From assembly GCF_900129025.1 (NCBI RefSeq), contig NZ_FQUM01000010.1, forward strand, positions 58,317 to 122,316: a stretch of DNA of 64,000 nucleotides, written 5' to 3'. Source of the DNA: Mariniphaga anaerophila. Its GTDB lineage: Bacteria; Bacteroidota; Bacteroidia; Bacteroidales; Prolixibacteraceae. Shown here in pieces: positions 9,494 through 17,840 of the stretch (positions are counted from its first letter, which is position 1; every line of letters starts with the position of its first letter). The position numbers and the translations under genes are program-made. The notes under the pieces were generated by a model. The model saw nothing but the letters and a program-made list of their open reading frames with translations. It did no database searches and was not told the origin of the DNA.

Positions 9494-10300
9494 ATGGAGA
9501 TGGTAAAAAAATCGATAATTGATAAGATAAGGAACAAGTCCGGTTTTATCTGCGACATGGACGGAGTAATTTATCACGGCGATAAAATACTCGACGGGGT
9601 AAAGGAGTTTGTATCCTGGTTAAAAAGTGAAAACAAAAAATTCGTTTTTCTGACTAACTCCAGCGAGCGAACCATTAAAGAGCTGCAGGGAAAGTTGTTC
9701 CGCATGGGACTGGATGTCGGCCCCGAGCATTTTTATACCAGCGCCCTGGCAACTGCTGCTTTTCTGCAAAGCCAGAAAGCAAACGGCAGTGCATATATTA
9801 TTGGTGAAGCCGGGCTGATTAACGCCTTGTACAACGCCGGTTATTCAAGCAACAACATCGACCCAGATTACGTGGTGATGGGAGAAGCCAGATCGTACAG
9901 TTACGAGGTAATTGAAAAAGCTGTTAACCTTGTAAACCACGGAGCAAGACTGGTGGGTACAAATCCGGATCTGACCGGCCCAAAAGAAAACGGAATTTCT
10001 CCGGCAACCAAGGCACTTATTTCGCCAATTGAACTGGCCACCGGAAAACAGGCGTATTTTGTAGGCAAACCAAATCCGTTGATGATGCGAATTGCCCTGA
10101 AAAGACTTGGTGTAAAACGTGAAGATACCATTATAATAGGTGATCGTATGGATACGGATATTGTTGCTGGAATTGAAGCGGAAATTGACACCTGCCTGGT
10201 ACTGTCGGGTATCTCAACTGAAAAAACCATCGATGAATTTGCATATCACCCTCATTATGTAATACAGGGTGTAAACGAAATTGTGAAGAATTACAAATAG
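9494..10300 (+). CDS. HAD-IIA family phosphatase (NagD-like)
   Basis: This 268-residue cytosolic phosphatase has all four HAD motifs: DMDG with nucleophile Asp21 and Asp23, Thr/Ser in FLTNSSER (motif II), Lys in VGKPNP (motif III) and IIGDRMDTDI (motif IV). The C2 cap between motifs II and III and the NPDLTGP segment point to the NagD/PGP subgroup, which dephosphorylates nucleotides or small sugar phosphates. The substrate cannot be read from sequence. It stands alone between two terminators. An ATG two codons downstream (9500) is an equally good start. Confidence 0.88.
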   Translation: MEMVKKSIIDKIRNKSGFICDMDGVIYHGDKILDGVKEFVSWLKSENKKFVFLTNSSERTIKELQGKLFRMGLDVGPEHFYTSALATAAFLQSQKANGSAYIIGEAGLINALYNAGYSSNNIDPDYVVMGEARSYSYEVIEKAVNLVNHGARLVGTNPDLTGPKENGISPATKALISPIELATGKQAYFVGKPNPLMMRIALKRLGVKREDTIIIGDRMDTDIVAGIEAEIDTCLVLSGISTEKTIDEFAYHPHYVIQGVNEIVKNYK

Positions 10301-10316
10301 TTTTTCTTTTGCTCAG

Positions 10317-10375
10317 AAAAAATGTCATTTCACGCGTTTCTTTAACAAGTGTAACGTGTAAAATGACATTTTTTT
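10317..10375. terminator. Bidirectional terminator between convergent genes
   Basis: AAAAAATGTCATTTcACG (10317-10334) pairs with 10355-10375, giving A/T runs on both sides of a long stem with about 20 bases of loop. It sits between the plus-strand HAD gene and the minus-strand esterase and could serve both. Confidence 0.85.
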
Positions 10376-10396
10376 GTTTCTACTTTTTTCGAAAGT

Positions 10397-11812
10397 CTAT
10401 TTCATTTCCCAGTCGTCTGTTCTGAAAGACGAAGCCGGCAATCCTTCGGTATTAAACAATTCGCCAATCACAAAATCGTCGAATGCATAACGAACCGCAA
10501 CAGGTTTTTCAACAAGCGGGGAGGAGAGGGTAATTCCCTTTCGGGTTATGTGTGCGGTGGCCGGAACAAACCTTTTGTCTTCCCCGGCAACTTTAAAGTT
10601 TTTCAACTCTTTTCCGAAAGTGGTCAGTCCGTTTTTTGCATGGTCAAACGTAAGTTTTACCAAACTTCCTTCCACAGTCATCTCTTTAAGTACCGGGCCT
10701 GAGTATTCTACTCCTTTCATTCCGTAGGTATTTGCCAGAGCCAGGTATGCCAGGCGTTCGCCCACAACTTTTTTATTGGCCGGGTGAATGCAAAATTCTT
10801 CACCCACATCCATGGCACAAGCCATTCCGATATTCTGAATGGCAGTTGACGCTTTAAATTGTGCTTCGCGCAGAAATGCTGAATTTAAGCTGTTTGGTCC
10901 ATAATTAAACGGTGCAATTTGTACGTAGTAAAACGAGAAATCGCCAATTCCCCATTCATTCCGCCAGTTGTCAATTAGCCCGGACATTAGTTTTTCGTAC
11001 TCTTTGGGCTGATTTCTGTTGGCTTCGCCCTGGTACCACAAACCACCGCGGATAGAGTATCCGACCATTGGTGCAATCATTGCGTTGTACAGCACTGTTG
11101 GAACCTGCTGATTAAATTCTTCTTTGCTGTTTTTATCCGGAAGATTGACCCAGTCGAAGTTGCCAAATCCGTTTTCGCTTATCCAGGGCTCAATGCGTGT
11201 TCCGCCCCAGCTCGAACAGATTAATCCTACCGGCACGCCCAGTGTCTCATTAATCATTTCGCCAAAAAAGTAGGCAGCAGCACTAAATTGTGCTACGTTT
11301 TCCGGCAGACATTCCTGCCAGTCCCCAGAGAAATTGTATTGCTGTTCAAGGCTTTTTTCGTGCTTCACGGTAAACAGTCTTATTTTTTCATTTCGGGAAG
11401 TAGCAATTGCCTGGTTTGCCCCTGTTACCGGCTGGTTAAAGTAGCCGCTCATGGTCATTTGCATATTCGATTGCCCGGAGCAAACCCACACTTCGCCAAT
11501 TAATACATTTTTTAGGGTTAGCGATTTCCCGTCTGAAATAGTTATGGAATAAGGCCCGCCTGCGTTTGGCGTTTGCACTTTTACTTTCCAGTTTCCTTCG
11601 TTGTCGGCTTTGGTTGAGTAGTTTTTTTTGTTCCACGAGGTGGTAACTTTTACTGTTTTGTTCTTTTCCGATTTTCCCCAGATGGCGGCTTCTGTTTGTT
11701 GCTGAAGTACCATGTTGTCGCCAAAAATGGCAGGTAGTTTTATTTCAGCTTGAATACCTGTTGTAACGAAAATAAAAATCAGAAAAGTGAGGGTAGAAAA
11801 ATAGTGTTTCAT
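10397..11812 (-). CDS. Sialate O-acetylesterase-family SGNH esterase
   Basis: This 471-residue secreted protein has a signal peptide of about 1-22 (cut before EIKLPAIFGDNM). It has the domain order of bacterial sialate 9-O-acetylesterases: an N-terminal beta domain (VLQQQTEAAIWG), the nucleophile block SGQSNMQM (near 105), GGTRIEPW, the GLWYQGEAN block and FCIHPANK with the catalytic His. Such enzymes deacetylate sialic acids or plant glycans in the periplasm. Length is usual for the short form. It follows mltG on the same strand with an 83-base gap that contains a hairpin, so it may have its own transcript. No other sialic acid gene is adjacent. Confidence 0.88.
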   Translation of the reverse strand: MKHYFSTLTFLIFIFVTTGIQAEIKLPAIFGDNMVLQQQTEAAIWGKSEKNKTVKVTTSWNKKNYSTKADNEGNWKVKVQTPNAGGPYSITISDGKSLTLKNVLIGEVWVCSGQSNMQMTMSGYFNQPVTGANQAIATSRNEKIRLFTVKHEKSLEQQYNFSGDWQECLPENVAQFSAAAYFFGEMINETLGVPVGLICSSWGGTRIEPWISENGFGNFDWVNLPDKNSKEEFNQQVPTVLYNAMIAPMVGYSIRGGLWYQGEANRNQPKEYEKLMSGLIDNWRNEWGIGDFSFYYVQIAPFNYGPNSLNSAFLREAQFKASTAIQNIGMACAMDVGEEFCIHPANKKVVGERLAYLALANTYGMKGVEYSGPVLKEMTVEGSLVKLTFDHAKNGLTTFGKELKNFKVAGEDKRFVPATAHITRKGITLSSPLVEKPVAVRYAFDDFVIGELFNTEGLPASSFRTDDWEMK

Positions 11813-11868
11813 TATTCATTAAGTTTATTTGAAAATAAAAAATCGATTAGCAAATATAGTAAATGTGT

Positions 11869-11888
11869 GCCCCTGTATTTTCGGGGGC
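11869..11888 (-). terminator. GC-rich hairpin between mltG and the esterase
   Basis: GCCCC (11869-11873) pairs with GGGGC (11884-11888) around a 10-base loop. There is no T-run on either side in the minus direction, so this may be a pause or processing hairpin rather than a full terminator. Confidence 0.35.
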
Positions 11889-11895
11889 CGAAAAA

Positions 11896-12957
11896 TTATT
11901 TCCAGATTTTTTTCTGGTTTAATGCTTGCCGGTAGCGTGCTGCGTAGCGGTTGTGTTGGCTTAGTGTTTTAGAAAAATTGTGATACCCCGAAAAGTCTTC
12001 GCGGGCAACCATGTACAAAAAATCGTTTTTTTCGAAATTTAATACTGCATCAATGGCCGATACTTCAGGGAAATTAATCGGTGCAGGCGGCAATCCCGGG
12101 TTTTTATAAGTGTTGTATGGCGAGTCAATTTCGAGGTGTGCGTTCAGAATTCTCCGGAGCGAGAAATCGCCAACTGCAAATTTTACGGTAGGATCGGCCT
12201 GTAAAAGCATTCCGCGTTTTAGCCGGTTTATGTACAGCCCGGCAACACGTGGCAATTCATCGTTTTTTACCGTTTCTTCCTGAACAATAGACGCCAGTGT
12301 TATTACTTCAACCGGAGAAAGACCGATATCCTCGGCTTTTTTTAGGCGGGATTCATTCCAGAATTTGTCGTATTCGCGTTTCATGCGATGGGCAAATTGG
12401 TCTGCAGATGTGGTCCAGTAAAATTCGTAGGTGTTGGGAATAAACATTGCCTTAAACGTTTCGTGCGTAAACCCAAACTCCTCAATTTTTTTTTCATCGT
12501 CAAACAATTGGAGTATCGAAAGCGAATCGGCCTCAATGTAACGACTGACTTTGCCGGCCAAATCCTGCTTAAAACGTGCATTGTTAAACGTTACGTTAAG
12601 CGGAGTCTGTTCGCCCGAACGCAATTTGTTTACAACCTGGTTGGTGTTCATTCCTTTGTTAAACTGGTACCGTCCCGGTTTTATCATCTCCGGATACTTT
12701 TTCTTTTTCGATACCCACATAAACGCTTTGTAATCGAGAAGAATGTCGTTGGTCTTCAAACTATCCAGAACCTGGTTGAAAGTGGCGTCTTCCGGAATAA
12801 TAAACGCTTTTTCTGTTTTTACGTTTTCTTTGAAAATATACATGTAACGCTGGTACCCGATTAACCCGGTAACAATAAATGCAATGGCAAAAAATATGAT
12901 AATAATTTTTCCCACCCGGGGAAATAACATGAGTCTGCTTTTTTTCTCGATGGTCAT
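11896..12957 (-). CDS. mltG: Endolytic murein transglycosylase MltG
   Basis: This 353-residue inner-membrane protein cleaves nascent peptidoglycan glycan strands and sets their length. One transmembrane helix lies at about residues 16-36. A LysM-like part follows, then the YceG catalytic domain with FIPNTYEFYW (173-182), ASIVQEET (222-229; the conserved Glu should be the one at about 228), YINRLKRGMLLQADPTVKFA and PGLPPAPI. The C-terminus YHNFSKTLSQHNRY is the usual family end. The ATG start gives a normal short cytoplasmic tail. Confidence 0.93.
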   Translation of the reverse strand: MTIEKKSRLMLFPRVGKIIIIFFAIAFIVTGLIGYQRYMYIFKENVKTEKAFIIPEDATFNQVLDSLKTNDILLDYKAFMWVSKKKKYPEMIKPGRYQFNKGMNTNQVVNKLRSGEQTPLNVTFNNARFKQDLAGKVSRYIEADSLSILQLFDDEKKIEEFGFTHETFKAMFIPNTYEFYWTTSADQFAHRMKREYDKFWNESRLKKAEDIGLSPVEVITLASIVQEETVKNDELPRVAGLYINRLKRGMLLQADPTVKFAVGDFSLRRILNAHLEIDSPYNTYKNPGLPPAPINFPEVSAIDAVLNFEKNDFLYMVAREDFSGYHNFSKTLSQHNRYAARYRQALNQKKIWK

Positions 12958-13008
12958 AAGTAATTTGTTGAATTGTCCAAAGATAAGACATTTTTAATGT
13001 TTGCTGTT

Positions 13009-13038
13009 TTTGAAAGCTTTTTCCCCCGACTATCCTTG
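13009..13038 (+). promoter_or_regulatory. Candidate promoter of the flavodiiron gene
   Basis: TTTG (13009-13012), an 18-base spacer and TATCCTTG (13031-13038) match the Bacteroidota -33/-7 pattern with one mismatch (C for T). The start codon follows 41 bases later. The 122-base spacer is otherwise unremarkable. Confidence 0.45.
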
Positions 13039-13079
13039 TAAATTACTTAAATTCGCGACAAAACGTAAAAACAGTACCG

Positions 13080-14270
13080 ATGCAATATGTAAATCTTTCT
13101 GAAGACATTTATTTTTTAGGTTATAACGACCGTCGTACTCATTTATTTGAGAACATCTGGCCAATCCCTCATGGTATTTCATACAACTCATACATTATCG
13201 TTGATGAAAAGATTGCGTTGATTGATACGGTTGAACGTTCGTTTATCGACGAATACCTCGAAAGTATCGAAGAAATTATTGGTGACAGAAAAATAGATTA
13301 TCTGGTAATTAACCACATGGAGCCCGACCACTCGGGAGCTTTAAGAGCCATCGTGCAAAAATATCCGGAAATTACCCTGGTTGGAAATAAAAAGACCTTC
13401 GGTTTTGTGGAAAATTTCTACATGGAACCGGAGCATTTGCTGATGGTGCACGACGATTATGTACTGGAACTTGGCAAACACAGGCTGCAGTTTCAAACTA
13501 TTCCGATGGTGCACTGGCCCGAAACAATGGTGACTTACGAAGAAACCCAGAAAATACTTTTCTCGGGCGATGCGTTTGGCAGTTTCGGAACGCTTGACGG
13601 TGGTATTTTCGATGATGAGATTAACCTCGATTTTTACGAAGAAGAATCCATGCGTTACTTTACCAATATAGTTGGAAAGTATTGTCCGCATACCCAGCGT
13701 GCACTTAAAAAGCTGGCTCCGTTTGAAATTAAAATGATTGGCGCAACACACGGCCCGGTTTGGCGCACTAACCTGGACTGGATTCTTTCGCGGTATGAAA
13801 AATGGAGTTCGTACACTTTGGATGACGGCGTGGTGATTGTTTTCGGATCGATGTACGGACATACCGAAAAAATGGCCGAAGTGATTGCTCGCAGGCTTGC
13901 TGAACGCGGTATTAAAAACATTCGTATCTACGATGCTTCCAAAACACACGCATCTTATATTGTGAACGATGTGTTCAAATACAAAGGATTTATTGTTGGA
14001 AGCCCGGCATACAACAATACGCTGTTTCCTAATGTAGAATCAGTGATTTCCACCATTGAGCACCTGGCACCCAAAAATCATTACCTCGGAATATTTGGTA
14101 ACTTTTCGTGGAACGGCGGCGGTGTGAAAAATTTAAAGTTGTTTGCTGAACGAATTAAGTGGGAGTTGGTGTACGACCCGGTAGAAGAAAAAGGTACTTT
14201 GAAAAAAGACAATAAAGAGCAGTTACTTAAACTGGCTGATGCAATGGCCGACAAGTTGCAGGCTGAATAG
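13080..14270 (+). CDS. A-type flavodiiron protein (FprA/ROO family)
   Basis: This 396-residue cytosolic enzyme reduces O2 to water or NO to N2O, protecting anaerobes. The metallo-beta-lactamase domain has the di-iron ligand motif H79-x-E81-x-D83-H84 (NHMEPDHSG), the Asp in FSGDAFGSFG and the His in GATHGPVWR. The flavodoxin-like domain starts near residue 255 with VFGSMYGHTEKMA (FMN phosphate loop) and continues to FGNFSWNGGGV. Length is normal and there is no fused rubredoxin. The gene is single, flanked by a divergent mltG and its own terminator. O2 versus NO preference cannot be read from sequence. Confidence 0.94.
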   Translation: MQYVNLSEDIYFLGYNDRRTHLFENIWPIPHGISYNSYIIVDEKIALIDTVERSFIDEYLESIEEIIGDRKIDYLVINHMEPDHSGALRAIVQKYPEITLVGNKKTFGFVENFYMEPEHLLMVHDDYVLELGKHRLQFQTIPMVHWPETMVTYEETQKILFSGDAFGSFGTLDGGIFDDEINLDFYEEESMRYFTNIVGKYCPHTQRALKKLAPFEIKMIGATHGPVWRTNLDWILSRYEKWSSYTLDDGVVIVFGSMYGHTEKMAEVIARRLAERGIKNIRIYDASKTHASYIVNDVFKYKGFIVGSPAYNNTLFPNVESVISTIEHLAPKNHYLGIFGNFSWNGGGVKNLKLFAERIKWELVYDPVEEKGTLKKDNKEQLLKLADAMADKLQAE

Positions 14271-14294
14271 TGTTTCTGCTGAAAATATAATATA

Positions 14295-14334
14295 AAACCC
14301 GTCAGGATTTAATTTCTGCCGGGTTTGTTTTTTT
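14295..14334 (+). terminator. Terminator after the flavodiiron gene
   Basis: AAACCCGtCAG (14295-14305) pairs with CTGcCGGGTTT (14316-14326) with one mismatch and a 10-base loop. A T-rich run follows to 14334. Confidence 0.85.
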
Positions 14335-14353
14335 TAGTGCTTTGTTGTTGTGA

Positions 14354-14476
14354 TAATGTTTTAACGGTTGCATTTGTATTATGACGTTGTCAGGAGCTAC
14401 ACCCGCTGACAAGTCGACAACCTGTCAACGTCGTAAGGCTTGACAGCATTGAAAAAACGAGTCGGTTAAAACATTA
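14354..14476. repeat. Nested inverted-repeat element in an intergenic gap
   Basis: An outer perfect 12-base inverted repeat (TAATGTTTTAAC at 14354-14365 and its complement at 14465-14476) encloses an inner 12-base near-perfect repeat (GACGTTGTCAGG at 14383-14394 against 14421-14432, one mismatch). The inner left arm can also fold locally (TTGTCAG 14387-14393 with CTGACAA 14406-14412). The right outer arm overlaps the yaaA stop codon. It could be a REP/MITE-like relic or a compound terminator for yaaA. Confidence 0.5.
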
Positions 14477-15241
14477 CCCCCTCGTAAATACCGGATTCCC
14501 GGGTGAAGACAGCCGCGGGTTGAATACGTATCCGTCAACATCAAAGGCTTGCAGGTCATCTGCATTTTCGATGCTGTTTTCCAGTATGAAGCGGGTCATT
14601 AGTCCGCGCGCCTTCTTTGCATAAAACGAAATCATTTTGTATTGCCCGTTTTTCATGTCTTTAAAAGCAGGGGTGACAATCTCCGCATTCAGTTTTTTTG
14701 TGTTGACACTTTTGTAATACTCGTTGGAAGCCAGATTTACCAATGTTTTAGTTCCCGATTCATCAACAGCTTCCTGTATTTTTGCCGTGATTTTGTCGCC
14801 CCAGAACGAGTACAAGTCTTTGGCTTTCCCAATGTTTAGCTTTGTTCCCATTTCGAGGCGGTAAGGTTGTATCAGGTCAAGCGGTTTTAATACACCGTAA
14901 AGACCCGAGAGGATGCGTAATTTCTGCTGTGCCGCCTTTAATTTCTCTTCCGGGAGGGATGTCGCATCCAGGCCGGAATAAACATCTCCGTTAAAAGCCA
15001 GTACGGCCTGCTTTGCATTTTCCGGAGTGAATGGCAAATGCCACATTTGATACCTTTCGAAATTTAAATTCCCGAGGTTTGCAGATATTCCCATCAGCTC
15101 AGAAAGCTTTTTGGCACTGGTTTTACGAAGTTTGTCAATCAGTTTTTCAGATTCAATTAAAAACTCGGGAACAGTAAATTCCGATGTAGTTGGCTTTTGT
15201 TTGAAATCCAACGATTTTGCCGGCGATATTATAACGAGCAT
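14474..15241 (-). CDS. yaaA: YaaA family peroxide-stress protein (DUF328)
   Basis: This 255-residue cytosolic protein has the family opening MLVIISPAKSLDF, the ISANLGNLNFERY segment, AFNGDVYSGLDA, ILSGLYGVLKPLDLIQPYRLEMGTKL broken over about 110-135, and the C-terminal SFYAKKARGLMTRF. YaaA binds DNA and limits intracellular iron and oxidative DNA damage in Escherichia coli. Length is normal. It is on the opposite strand to the flavodiiron gene, so the two stress proteins are neighbours but not an operon. Confidence 0.93.
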   Translation of the reverse strand: MLVIISPAKSLDFKQKPTTSEFTVPEFLIESEKLIDKLRKTSAKKLSELMGISANLGNLNFERYQMWHLPFTPENAKQAVLAFNGDVYSGLDATSLPEEKLKAAQQKLRILSGLYGVLKPLDLIQPYRLEMGTKLNIGKAKDLYSFWGDKITAKIQEAVDESGTKTLVNLASNEYYKSVNTKKLNAEIVTPAFKDMKNGQYKMISFYAKKARGLMTRFILENSIENADDLQAFDVDGYVFNPRLSSPGNPVFTRG

Positions 15242-15300
15242 AACTTATTTTTCTTTTTGAAGTAAACGGTTTTATTGCCCAAATGTTTAAAACAATTTGG

Positions 15301-17664
15301 TTATCCCTGCCTGTTAATTGCAGCCAGTGCCTGTTGAATTGCACTTTTATCCTGTGCCGAAATTCCCTCCGTTTTTAGTGCTTTTTCGTACAATGCCCGA
15401 ACATCTTTAATCCGGCCGTCACGCGTATAAATTTCAGCCAGAAAACTTACTGCATTCAAGTAAAGCGGATGGTCGGCAATCAATTTTTTCAGGGTTTTTT
15501 CCGCCGTGGCTTTTTGGTTGTTCTCCAATTGATAGTAGGCAAGTGTGTAAGCATATTTGGGTTCGTCTGGACGGGCTTGAGCGGCAATTGTGGCATATTG
15601 AACTGCTTTGTCCATGTTCCGTTGAGAAACAATTACGCTAAGGTTGTATGCCGCCACTGCTTGTTTGGGGTTGGCTTCCAATGCAGTGAGAAGTGCCTTT
15701 TCTGCTTCGTCGGTTTTGCCTTGTTCGGCAAGCAAAAGTCCGAGATTGAGGCTGGCAGCTTCGTTGCCGGGATCAACTTCCAGCGCCTTTTTTAGGTTTT
15801 CTTCGGCTTTGGCCTGATTGCCAACGTAGGAATACAACACACTGCTGTTGATAAACGGCATCAACGATTCCGGATACAACCGCGAAGCTGTTTCGTACGA
15901 TTCAAGCGCTTTGTGTGCATCTCCCTGGTTTTGGTGATATATTCCGAGGTTGTAATACGAACTCCAGTCGTCCGGACGGGCCACCATCGATTTTAAATAT
16001 TCGTCGGTAGCTTTTGCTACTATATTTTTGTCGGCTTCAGAAAACTGACTTTCGTTGAACGTTGCCAGCGATGCGGCAGCCGAAACACGTACCAGCCGAA
16101 ACTCATCTGCGGCAGCTGCCACAAGTGCATTCTTTGCTTTTTCTGAAAGATTTCCGCCTAAAGAAGTGGCGGCAGCTGCTCTTGCCAGCGGAGACGGGTT
16201 CTCTTTGATTGCAGCCAGCAAGGTTTCCCATTTTCTTTCATCGGGGCAGTTTACCAGCATGCGAATGAATGAAGTAACCACTACTTCGTTGTATTTATTT
16301 TCCTGGACTATTTTGAGCATTTCGTCAAGTCGGGTCCAGTTGTTTTCCCGCGCTTCTTTAATGAGTTGTGCCCAGTAAAGCGTTTCGTTTTGGTAATTGC
16401 CGTTGGGGCGCATTTTAACAATATTGTTGGCCCACTGCGGCGTTTTGTCGGTGTGGCATTGGTTGCATGCATTTGGTGAACCAAACTTAATGGTTGCTTC
16501 AGGCATGGGTGGCCTAAACGAGTGATCGCTGCGAATGAAATGCCCCACAAATTCGCGACTGGGGGCGTGGCAGTTCACACACAATGAACCCGGGCTGTCG
16601 GGTTGGTGCATGGTGTGCGCAACAAGTCCTTCAACTTTGTCGCTATGGCACGAAGTACATGCTTTATTCGGCGTTTCTTTAAAACGGTTTCTTCCGCTGG
16701 ATGTGTGGCAGGTTACGCAATGCAGTTCGCTTTTTGTAACGCAGGCGTTCATTTTCCATCCGGTGAGCGTGTAGTTCTCGCCAAGGTCGCGTCCGTCGGG
16801 GTAAAAATCCTGGTCTTCAAGTGTTGCCAGGTTGAAATGGTCGAAATACAACTCGCCCGGCATGTAGCTTTCTGTAATGGGGTTGCCTTTGGCATGGCAG
16901 GTTGAGCACGAAGAATTATGCTGCTCCTGCGTAAATGTACTGGTTATAATAATTTTTAAATCGTCGGGCACAGTTCCTTCTTCTGCTTCCATGCAAACGC
17001 GCACGTGTTCTGCACTCGGGCCATGGCAGGTTTCGCAGTTAATGCCGGCCTCTTTCCAGGTGGTTTTGTAGGTGTCTGTGGCCAAATCGAAGTTCGAACT
17101 CAACTGGCTCACATGGCAATTGTAACAACCTGTATTAAATGTGTACATCCTATCTTTCCAGGGAAGAGCCTCGTCGTTTTGTTCCTGATCAACAAAATGG
17201 CGGACGGCCGATTCCGGGTAGTTGAACCAGCTTTTGCGATTCATGTCGTATGCCATTGGAATGGTTTGCAGTTTCCCTTTTTCCAGCGGAGCCAGAAAAG
17301 TGAAAACATTTCTTCCGCCCAGTGACCACTGCAGTGTATATTTTCTCAGCAGCTCATCGTCCTTCTTTTCTGTCATCACCATCGATGAGTCTTCGTAAAC
17401 AATTTCATAGGATTTTTCCTCAATTGTCATCGGCCCGCTTTCGGGCAACGCGTATTCTTTTACAAAGCCAGCATTTACCGGTTGCATAGCCTTTCCGTGA
17501 AAAGAGGGCGCCCACAATTCGTAAAACCTTTCGTGGCATTGTATGCAACTTTCTGAGCCGGAAAAACCGTCGTCTGCTACCTCTTGTTTACTGCGCTGAA
17601 CGCAAGAAGTTGCTGCAAAAAGAAATGATGCTATCGTTATCAGTATTAAATTTTTGGCTCCCAT
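15301..17664 (-). CDS. Octahaem cytochrome c lipoprotein with HEAT and TPR domains
   Basis: The protein has 787 residues from the ATG at 17664. The longer frame to 17787 adds 41 residues without signal features, whereas this start gives MGAKNLILITIASFLFAATSC, a clear type II signal peptide. Eight CxxCH haem motifs follow in order: CIQCH, CYNCH, CETCH, CSTCH, CVTCH, CTSCH, CVNCH, CNQCH, all in roughly the first 440 residues. A HEAT-like helical part (LARAAAATSLGG) and about five TPR units in the C-terminal 250 residues complete it. It is probably surface or periplasm exposed and moves electrons. Family relatives are annotated as tetratricopeptide multihaem cytochromes; no reductase activity can be assigned. 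Confidence 0.9.
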   Translation of the reverse strand: MGAKNLILITIASFLFAATSCVQRSKQEVADDGFSGSESCIQCHERFYELWAPSFHGKAMQPVNAGFVKEYALPESGPMTIEEKSYEIVYEDSSMVMTEKKDDELLRKYTLQWSLGGRNVFTFLAPLEKGKLQTIPMAYDMNRKSWFNYPESAVRHFVDQEQNDEALPWKDRMYTFNTGCYNCHVSQLSSNFDLATDTYKTTWKEAGINCETCHGPSAEHVRVCMEAEEGTVPDDLKIIITSTFTQEQHNSSCSTCHAKGNPITESYMPGELYFDHFNLATLEDQDFYPDGRDLGENYTLTGWKMNACVTKSELHCVTCHTSSGRNRFKETPNKACTSCHSDKVEGLVAHTMHQPDSPGSLCVNCHAPSREFVGHFIRSDHSFRPPMPEATIKFGSPNACNQCHTDKTPQWANNIVKMRPNGNYQNETLYWAQLIKEARENNWTRLDEMLKIVQENKYNEVVVTSFIRMLVNCPDERKWETLLAAIKENPSPLARAAAATSLGGNLSEKAKNALVAAAADEFRLVRVSAAASLATFNESQFSEADKNIVAKATDEYLKSMVARPDDWSSYYNLGIYHQNQGDAHKALESYETASRLYPESLMPFINSSVLYSYVGNQAKAEENLKKALEVDPGNEAASLNLGLLLAEQGKTDEAEKALLTALEANPKQAVAAYNLSVIVSQRNMDKAVQYATIAAQARPDEPKYAYTLAYYQLENNQKATAEKTLKKLIADHPLYLNAVSFLAEIYTRDGRIKDVRALYEKALKTEGISAQDKSAIQQALAAINRQG

Positions 17665-17840
17665 AATTTTTGTTTTACACCACAAATATTGGGATAATTT
17701 TAAGAAGAATGAATATAATTTACCCGGTGAAATGAAAAAAAAGGCGCTGGAATATGCTCTGTTTTCTCCGTCGGGCAGGCAATTCACGAGCTAAATAAAA
17801 TAATTGTACTATTTTAGCTGGAAACGAAAAAATCAGCTCT

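Noticed and set aside
17665..17787. 41-residue N-terminal extension of the octahaem cytochrome
   Set aside because: The inner ATG at 17664 gives a clean lipoprotein signal peptide; the extension would bury it.
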